Shown piece after piece: positions 32,641 through 39,098 of a stretch of DNA of 39,098 nucleotides. The notes beneath the pieces were generated by a model. The model did no database searches. It was not told the origin of the DNA and was given only the letters and a program-made list of their open reading frames with translations. Both the position numbers and the translations under genes were made by a program. Numbering within the stretch: the first letter of the stretch is position 1; every line of letters starts with the position of its first letter. Origin of the DNA: Seminavis robusta (taxonomy: Eukaryota; Bacillariophyta; Bacillariophyceae; Naviculales; Naviculaceae); assembly GCA_903772945.1 (NCBI GenBank), contig CAICTM010001041.1, positions 1 through 39,098 on the forward strand, written 5' to 3'.

Positions 32641-33166
32641 AGGGTTGCTGGTTCAACTAATTTTGGATACGAACTCTGTTCATGACAAAAGTTCGGGTAA
32701 CGTAATGCTCATGAACTGAACCAGTTCGGGAATACGCCAATTTTGAGCAGCCTCGTGAACCAATTCATGAACCCATTCGTGAACCAAAACCTAGGGTTAT
32801 GGTTAGCAAATACAGGGTTATGGTTAGCAAATACAGGCTGTATGCTCGTATTCAAGAACAAAACGCCGATACATTGGGTCACCAAACCTGGCACAAGTGT
32901 AGCTGGTGGATAGTTGGACTGAAGGTGGCTTTGCAAGTCAGGAAAATTTTGCTTACTAGACCTGTGTTGCCTCATTTATGGTGCAGAATTCTCATGAACC
33001 AATAATGTGGAAAAGTTCACCAAATTTTGTATTCTGATGAACTTTGAACCTAGTTCATGAGTCGCCCAAACCCCCCATGAACCACTTCATGAACGTGCGC
33101 TTCATGAACCGGTTCGTGAACCCTAATTGAACTATTTCATGAAATATTAATTGAACCAGCAACCCT
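32641..33166. mobile_element. Non-autonomous DNA transposon (MITE, Mutator-like by TSD)
   Basis: The element begins AGGGTTGCTGGTTCAA (32641-32656) and ends with the exact reverse complement (33151-33166), giving perfect 16-bp terminal inverted repeats with imperfect similarity continuing about 8 bp inward. It is flanked on both sides by the identical 10-mer GAGCTTTTTC (32631-32640 and 33167-33176), a target-site duplication. The 526-bp interior has no coding capacity. It is filled with variants of TTCATGAAC / GTTCGTGAACC and a 21-nt tandem duplication. A 9-11 bp duplication fits Mutator-type transposases, but the family is inferred from that length alone. The identical duplication suggests a recent insertion. 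Confidence 0.88.
32793..32834. repeat. 21-nt perfect tandem duplication inside the MITE
   Basis: Two adjacent identical copies of AGGGTTATGGTTAGCAAATAC (32793-32813 and 32814-32834). The AGGGTTA start resembles the plant/algal telomere unit, but two separated occurrences do not make a telomeric repeat. Confidence 0.9.
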
Positions 33167-33176
33167 GAGCTTTTTC

Positions 33177-33739
33177 ACTCTTCCTGTGAGACCTTGAATC
33201 GTATCGTGACCCGTCGGTTTACTGCTGTGAGCTGTGAGCAGTCTTCAGTCGCTGATACAGTATCGTACGATTATTCTGCTTCAAGAGAGGAGTCACAGTT
33301 GCACAGCGCGAACAAGACGATACGAATACATGTACCTGAATAAGAAAACTGAGATAGAGTTGTGTTGTGAGCTCTCATGTACGGTAGGTGACAGTCGTAC
33401 CGGTACCGTACCATACGAGATGTGAGTTGCTACAGCTAGTAACCAATTCGCTTGTTCCATCTTTCTCATGCTAATGGTAGTACGCTTATTGTAGCACGTG
33501 CAGTACCGATACCTGATACAGGAAGAAAAGCAAGCTAAAGAGAAGTCGAGGACGAGATACTCCCACCGGTACGCTGTATACAAAACGAGAGTCCCATTTC
33601 AGATTCTAAATAATGGTCGGGACCTTGGGCGTTGAAAGAGAACGCGCCCTCAAACGCACGGTCCTTTAGGGTACCGGTAGACTTGCTGCAGTGGGCGAAA
33701 TTTTACCCTTAGCTATCCAAGCAAAGTGAAAGCCCCAAA
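33177..33739. other. Intergenic region right of the MITE
   Basis: No gene recognised. It holds TACCGGTA at 33398-33405 and 33672-33679 and a cluster of GTACCG-type repeats around 33395-33415. Confidence 0.5.
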
Positions 33740-34390
33740 TTGCTACTGTTGTGTACTACTACACTATCATCCAAAGTGAAACTCACCCCAAAACTACTAG
33801 TATTTGAGGCGGATCCTTTCGGAGAGGCTACCTCCATTGAATCGAGGATCAACTATTCAGCACTCCGTCTGGAGCTTATGGAGCTCAGCAGCCGGACGTT
33901 GTCAATTCAAGAACAGTCACCAGGCCAGGAGAAAATCTCGCGATGGCCGTCGTGGGCTGCAGCTCGCTTCGCTGTGGCACAGTTGAAGCTAGGAGTCAGG
34001 GTGGATGGAGGCACTCGAGTTGCTTCACTCTTCCGAAAAGGCATCTTGACGATTACGAGCCCAGACCCATTTTCGTCGCATAGAGCTCAGAGGCGAGCTG
34101 CGATCCACGAGCTGTCCCACTTCAATGACTGCGTTTCCACTGATGCAGTCACGTCTCGCCTACGGAGCCCACCCTTCAGCAACCGCCACGTATCGGTTGT
34201 TCTCAGTCTTGAAGACGAATGTCTTTACGAGTCATGCGAATCCCCGAGCGGTGTCAGCATACGCGTGGCCCTGGACGAAGATGCCGAGCCCGCCCCTTCG
34301 GTAGTCAGGCCAGCCAGAGACTTCTGCGAGGACGAGCTAGGGCCGAGGGGCCGCTCTGACGCGCGATGTTGTATATCGTCTCCAACATGA
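33740..34390 (+). pseudogene. Open stretch without an early ATG, uncertain
   Basis: The plus frame is open for 216 codons, ending at TGA 34388-34390, but its first ATG is at 33878, and no splice acceptor upstream links it to another exon in an obvious way. The translation (for example LTPKLLVFEADPFGEATSIESR) is not low-complexity and looks somewhat protein-like, but I cannot place it in a family. The opposite strand also has long open pieces, so the strand is uncertain. It may be a fragment of a repeat or a decayed gene. Confidence 0.25.
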
Positions 34391-34472
34391 TTGCCCCTTC
34401 TTGAGATCGCTGCCATGCGATTTTAGCAGCTCACTGGCGCTGCTGGCATCACAGCCCCAAGGAGTCAGGTCT

Positions 34473-34846
34473 CTACGAAGCCCCACTCCTCCTCTGTGGA
34501 AGATCCGTTGGATCGAAAACGAAGGCGCTCGGAGCGGCATCGCCCTTTGGGGTTTGCTCGACTTCGTTAAAAGCAAACTGGATCAAAACTGAGGCCGCTA
34601 CTCGGCTATCGCTATCGCTTTGCATGCATTGAAAGGTCACGGTAATCGACGAGTCGAGAATGCTCCTGGCTTGACGAAGAAACGTTTGCTCTCATGTTGA
34701 AGCTGTCCCAGTGGAACTGTTTGCGACGCAAGGAAAAGGTCTATCAACGACGGGGGCAGCTTTCGACCGCGAGGATGGCTCTTTGTCTTGCGTGTTGCCG
34801 ACTGACTGGAAGAACGGGAGGCTTCAAATTCGAACAGATCAATCAA
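34473..34846 (-). pseudogene. Broken protein-like stretch on minus strand
   Basis: Two overlapping minus frames could form one product. One runs 34846-34637 and includes LIDLFLASQTVPLGQLQHE. The other runs 34691-34473 and includes QARSILDSSITVTFQCMQSD and IQFAFNEVEQTPKGDAAPSA. Neither starts with an early ATG, and they differ by a frameshift near 34690. The composition is protein-like, but no family is recognised. A decayed gene is one explanation; chance open frames are another. Confidence 0.22.
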
Positions 34847-35141
34847 TAGAAATGCAGGTCACGTCCAACCTGTAACTGAACGTCGTGCTTAAGACAATCG
34901 GAAATCATGGTAGTCATGGTAGCAGCAGCTATATCAAACAATCGACTCGTAGGCAGCCAGCAGATTGATGGCTCGTGTCATAAGAGAGTTATTCCAGTAC
35001 GGTGCCATTCCTCTCTGTGCCTGTTTCTCCCGCCAACCACGATCACAGAGCAGTGAATCGCTCCGCATCGATACAGTGGTAGTTGTCTGTCGCTGCGCGG
35101 ATCCGAGCGGGTAACTACAGCGCAAATCGTCCCGTTCACGC
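34847..35141. other. Short intergenic region
   Basis: I see nothing in this stretch. It is the 3' flank of the minus-strand poly-Q gene. Confidence 0.6.
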
Positions 35142-36295
35142 TCAAGCGTTGACTGGAACTTTAGATTGCTGGAGTTGGTGCGCAGGAGGTGCGGCTAGAG
35201 TTGTCGTGTTTGTTATGGTCGGTGGAGTCACGACGCTGGGAAGGACTCGCACCATCTTTTCGACTCGTTCGTCAAAGGACATGTACTTGAGTCGCGATAC
35301 GGTTTGAATGCGTCTCTTTTGGTCTCGTGTCTTGATGCGGATGGCTAGAGCCATTTGATGCGGACTGTAGCCAAGCTGCAAGAGCATGAACTGGCGGTAT
35401 GCGCCTGGAATGCGGAGAGACGCACTTTCTTTGAGACGATGGTTCCTTCGGTAGAATTCGAATTCGTTGATGTGAATGGTAGCTAACACTTGGTAGTCCC
35501 AATCTAGCTGAATGGGTGCCCCACTGGAACAGGCCGGGTTGTCGCCTAGACACTGTGCGTATTCTCGCAATAGAACGTTACCAAATTGAACTCTCGGCTT
35601 TGTGTGACTGGTGCTGTCTACCGTGAGGTCATCGTTTGAACCCATTGGACTGTATTGTTCCCTAAAGACTTGCCTGGCAGCAGTACTGGAAGACAGTCTT
35701 CGCCGTGGTTCTTTGGGAGGTGAATCGTAGGCCATGCCGGGAGCCCTGGGACGAGAATCTATACCTCTGATTCTGAGGATGGATTCTTTGTAGGTTTTGA
35801 CCTTGAGTGCGCTCTTGATACTGCTGGCGTCGCTCTGTGTGGGTAGTACTTTGGATTGTTGCTTCAGTTGGTCTTGTTGTATTTGATTTTGATTTTGATT
35901 TTGATTCTGTTGTAATAGCTGTTGTTGTAGCAGAAGTAGTTGATCGTCGGTGGAGAGAAAGGTTTGGGGTGATCGATTGGTTGACACTGTAAGATCGGAT
36001 GTATCAGACCTTACAGCCGCGACGCTGACGACATCAACGGATGGAGGCATGGGTGCGATCTTGTGGTTTATTGCTGGTTCGTGTGATGCTTGTATTTGGT
36101 AGAGATTGTCTTTGCTCGCCTCGTTGTTGCAGGTATTACTTGTTGTCTCTTTCTGTGTCTCTATAGTGTCAATTTGAGCATGTATGCCTGGTTGGGTGGC
36201 TTGGGGTGTGCTCGATTCGTCATTTCTGGTCGGGGTCTCATTGCCGTTGCAATTATTGGATGGGCACTGAGGGTTCGAACTTGCATGTTGTGTCA

Positions 36296-36332
<37 letters not shown>

Positions 36333-37448
36333 CTGCTGCTGCTGTGTTGTTTGTGTAGTTTCCCTTTGAACATTGATGACACCTGGCAACTTGTTGAGTG
36401 CTGTAGATTGTGTGTTCTGTGTGTATTGTTGGTGTGACATGTCATCTCCAATGAGATGGAAGGATCTGTCTTCAATGTCAGTGGTTCCAGTTTCTCCAGT
36501 GAAGAGTGAGCTTGAAATGCTTTCTGATTCTAAAAGCAGCAATCCATATTCGTCCACATCAACTTCAGTGGGTGGGATGGGGAAGTCTTGTACACTCCAA
36601 TAGTCAGCCCCATCTTTGTCCTCTTGTTCTGCTTCTTCTTGTAGAGTTTCTAATACTGTTGGTTGCGCTGCCCTTGCCATTTCTGCTTGCATTTGCATTG
36701 GGTTTGTACTAGAGTGTGGATGAGTGGAAGCAGGTGCTGACTGTCTTCTTCGTTTGCTGAATAAGTTGAATCCCTTGTTTTGTTTCTGAGTGTCTGTTGT
36801 GTCTTGTGTTGCTTTGCTTCTGGTTGTACTTGCACTTTTACTTTTAGTAGTGCTTTTGCTCTTGGCTGAGGCAGTGGAAGTGGAGGTGGAAATGGAAGAA
36901 GCAGAGGCAGAATGTGAAGCAGAAGCAGATCCATAGCTTCTGGCGCTGGCACTGACACTGCTGTTGCTATTGTTGCTATTGTTGGTGTTGGTGACAGGCC
37001 CTTGCACAGAGTGTCTTCTTTGACTTCTTTGAGATTTCTGTTTCTGTTTTTGTTTTTGTTTTTGTTTCTGGAATTGCAACTTTTTGTCTTCATAAGACTG
37101 CCTGTGCTTGCTAACCTTGACCTTGCTATTAATAGGAGCAAATTGTCGCCTTTGTAGACTCTCCACAAGGGTTTCTCCTGGTTTGACTCTAGCTAGTGTC
37201 TGAGACAGAGTTTCTTCAATCTGAATGGGCTGATCTGCTTCAGGATCGACTCTCTTGGCGCCTTTCTTGCTCCTGGGTGACTTGTACCTGTAGGTAATGT
37301 TGCGGATGGGCATGGCGGGACGATTCATAATGTCCGTCACCGAAGTCACGCCACTCAGATCCACCTTGCGGTTGCCTGCCACTTCAATGCACATCATCTT
37401 CTCCATGTCATGCACCCAGTGACGGATCGCAAAGAAATACATCACCAT
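35142..37448 (-). CDS. Poly-Q protein with diatom 'REY..LGDNP' C-terminal domain
   Basis: The first ATG of the open frame is at 37446-37448, and TGA is at 35142-35144, giving 768 aa. The start MVMYFFAIRHWVHDMEKMM is preceded by a pyrimidine-rich TTTTTCAG, so an upstream exon cannot be excluded. Residues about 1-120 look conserved (VDLSGVTSVTDIMNRP). The middle 400 residues are low-complexity: a KQKQKQKQKQK run, Ser/Ala/Thr repeats, a 16-Gln tract (36297-36344) and Asn/Gln-rich stretches. The C-terminal 130 residues contain VQFGNVLLREYAQCLGDNP, then GAPIQLDWDYQ, an acidic-aromatic segment and SLRIPGAYRQFMLLQLGYSP ending in KTRDQKRRIQTVSRLK. I recognise this pattern as a very common, unnamed domain in diatom proteins. 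No catalytic motif is visible. A regulatory or scaffold role is only a guess. Confidence 0.75.
36297..36344. repeat. CTG/TTG tract encoding 16 glutamines
   Basis: Sixteen in-frame CAG/CAA codons on the minus strand. Half of them are a pure CAG run of eight at 36321-36344, the part most prone to length change. It lies within the poly-Q protein. Confidence 0.92.
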
Positions 37449-38165
37449 CCTGAAAAACGTATTACCTGCTAGTACTAGTACAAAAACCAGCAAAATTGGG
37501 TATATACCCTCAAAAAGACCTGTATCAGCTGTAGACAGGGGTATACTACTAGCTAGAGATAATGGCCTTCAGATACCCTCAGACAACTCTGATGGCAATG
37601 ATATCACCTGATAATAACACTGACAAGATGATCAGCTCTCTTAGCCCAGAGATGGAGAGATGCAGAGATGGCAATGGCAATCCATCAATCGAGTGCTGTT
37701 TTTCGTTTGAGAAAGCTGCTCATGCGGGGGTGGAGGGTGGAGGGAAGAGCCTCATCACGTAGATACCACCAGCGAAGATTGCCTTTATATTAGGCGCAAC
37801 CGCAAAAACTGTACTAAGTAAGCGATCGAACTGCGGAACTCGTGTACTATTCATAAGTAAACACCACATGTAAGTTACATACTATTAGTGCACCTACTTA
37901 TCTCCTACTCGGAGTACTCAGTACCGTCATTAAGTCTAAATTCTACCTGTTTCGATCGATGATATGTCCGTCAAAATGTCCCATGTCCAAATTAATTTTG
38001 TTTAATAGAAATCTGGGTTTTTTAAAAGTAGAGTTCGGTGAGTGAATGTTCTTTAAACTTCTTTTCACCATTACTGAGTCACTCTTAGTGCACAATCACG
38101 TCGTAATTCCGCGAACAATGGAACTCCAAAACAAGACATTTACTCGAGCTATTTTCGCGCGGACG

Positions 38166-38189
38166 GCAGGGCTGCAGGGCTGCAGGGCT
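38166..38189. repeat. GCAGGGCT tandem repeat, three copies
   Basis: Three perfect adjacent copies of the 8-mer GCAGGGCT. It lies in intergenic DNA. Confidence 0.9.
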
Positions 38190-38324
38190 CCACGGTAGAC
38201 TATCCCGCCTCACATACATAGGCGCCTACCGAAACAACAAATTGCAGGGAATCACCTGTTAAATCCAAAACTCTGCTTTTTTAAAAAGCGGTGTGATTTA
38301 GAGCGGAGTGTGCAATTTAAGTCG

Positions 38325-38421
38325 ACGTGCTGAAATTACATAGTGACACTGAAATTGCACTAAGCCCCGTGTTAATAAGCGTGATACGTGCTGAAATTAC
38401 ATAGGGTGACTGAAATTGCAC
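38325..38421. repeat. Direct repeat block of about 36 nt, two copies
   Basis: ACGTGCTGAAATTACATAG occurs identically at 38325-38343 and 38386-38404. Each copy is followed by the 13-mer ACTGAAATTGCAC (38348-38360 and 38409-38421). The copies are spaced 61 nt apart. It may be part of a degenerate repeat element; related words (GTGTGATTTAGAGCGGAGTG, TGCAATTTAAG) lie just to the left. Confidence 0.85.
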
Positions 38422-38774
38422 CCTCTAAGTGACATTTCAGCTTGAGAGTGAGATTTAAGCTCAAGACACTTCAAAGACTCAATTTGAGAGGTGTTAAACA
38501 AACAAATTGCTCTTTCGGTGAACCCCAGAGTCTAATAATCCAAAATCCACTCTTCGCTTCGTACATACATGTACCAGGTACTTCATATTCACACTTGCAC
38601 ACCGTCGTGGCACTACCGGTACACACTGTACATGGAGTGTTTTACTTGACGCCTTGCATTGCTCAGCTAGAGTACAGTACCACTCATGAATAAGGACTTA
38701 CTTGTAGTCTAGTTGCGCCAAGTTCGATCGCGGTTGTGCCCACCAGGAGCCAACCAGTTGGCGCTTATTGAACT

Positions 38775-39098
38775 TTAACCCGTGCCCGGGGGCTCCGTTG
38801 TAAAGACATCATCGGCTGCCAAAAGCTTGATGACACTTCCCAAGGTCCTGTTGAACAAACAATGAAAGAAGGCAAAGCAAGAGTGGTCAGACAACAACTC
38901 GGTAGATGGAAGGAGTGGTTCAAACATTGCAGTGCTTGCTTCATTGATTGCTCACCTGTCCATGCTAAGAATTGGGCGGGATGGATCGGAATGTCCTTCC
39001 TTGAGTTGTGGTAGGATACAGCTGCTGTAGTCCCTGTCAAAGATCTCCTTGACAAGCTGCATGTCCTTTTCATATTCACCAATAAAGATGGGTCCATG
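38775..39098 (-). CDS. 3' part of an unidentified gene (5' end outside window)
   Basis: Two exons, 39098-38956 (entering from the window edge, first full codon at 39098) and 38847-38775, with a 108-nt GT-AG intron (GTGAGC...CAACAG). The joined frame reads HGPIFIGEYEKDMQLVKEIF, then FDRDYSSCILPQLKEGHSDP, then LSMDRTLGSVIKLLAADDVF, ending PPGTG and TAA. The splice was chosen because the frame runs smoothly across it. A competing frame with an ATG at the window edge (110 codons) is Ser/Leu-rich and looks like a shadow. I do not recognise the family from these 70 residues. Confidence 0.55.

Larger units (their letters stand above)
37449..38774. other. Intergenic region with several small repeats
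   Basis: About 1.3 kb with no convincing coding frame. It contains CTAGCTAG at 37549-37556, the GCAGGGCT triple repeat, the duplicated 'TGAAATTACATAG / ACTGAAATTGCAC' block, TACATGTA at about 38568 and TACCGGTA at 38614-38621. It includes the upstream region of the poly-Q gene and the 3' flank of the last gene. Confidence 0.55.

Noticed and set aside
32793..32834. Interstitial telomere repeat
   Set aside because: Only two AGGGTTA words occur, each inside a 21-nt unit; this is a simple tandem duplication inside the MITE.
1..39098. CRISPR array, bacterial operon, tRNA or rRNA genes
   Set aside because: I found no regularly spaced repeat array, no ribosomal sequence and no cloverleaf I could support; genes have spliceosomal introns, so the DNA is eukaryotic.

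Overview
The window looks like nuclear DNA of a diatom. The evidence is a fucoxanthin-chlorophyll a/c light-harvesting gene with an 'AFAP' plastid-targeting motif, a Tic20-like plastid import protein with a bipartite leader, a BspA-type (DUF285) repeat protein, a DUF6824-type protein, a large AAA/NACHT-like ATPase of the kind diatoms have expanded, and a protein ending in a conserved 'REY..LGDNP' domain that I associate with diatoms. Genes are spaced 0.3-2.5 kb apart, lie on both strands, and carry short (about 70-180 nt) GT-AG introns with GTAAGT-like donors. I placed introns by eye, using reading-frame continuity and family resemblance. The species cannot be fixed from this sequence.

Layout, left to right. 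1-1098: non-coding, with a strong hairpin. 1099-3579 (-): membrane-anchored leucine-rich-repeat protein. 4512-5207 (-): Tic20-like protein. 5989-7082 (-): secreted BspA-like protein, four exons. 7752-8591 (-): secreted protein with a PPPDE/DeSI-like Cys-His signature, two exons. 9144-9944 (-): secretory thioredoxin, two exons. 10302-10891 (+): LSM4, with its ATG alone in the first coding exon. 11362-11811 (-): small secreted protein with an EF-hand-like segment. 12470-14661 (+): parallel beta-helix + ShK + transmembrane protein, broken by a one-base frameshift. 15344-17383 (-): type I membrane protein with an Arg/Ser-rich cytoplasmic tail. 17384-19931: mostly empty. 19932-20649 (+): FCP antenna protein. 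21321-24365 (-): Patched/NPC1-like sterol-sensing-domain transporter. 26241-29906 (+): STAND/AAA-type ATPase. 31200-31997 (-): DUF6824-type protein, with a possible frameshift near the 3' end. 32641-33166: non-autonomous transposon with 16-bp perfect terminal inverted repeats and a 10-bp target duplication. 33740-34846: protein-like but broken stretches. 35142-37448 (-): poly-Q protein with the diatom C-terminal domain. 38775-39098 (-): 3' end of an unidentified gene.

There is no operon logic. The notable grouping is that, from 4.5 to 17.4 kb, every gene except LSM4 encodes a protein with an N-terminal signal peptide. Several of these look like cell-surface or secretory-pathway proteins. At sequence level, the intergenic DNA and introns are strikingly rich in the self-complementary octamers TACCGGTA and CTAGCTAG.
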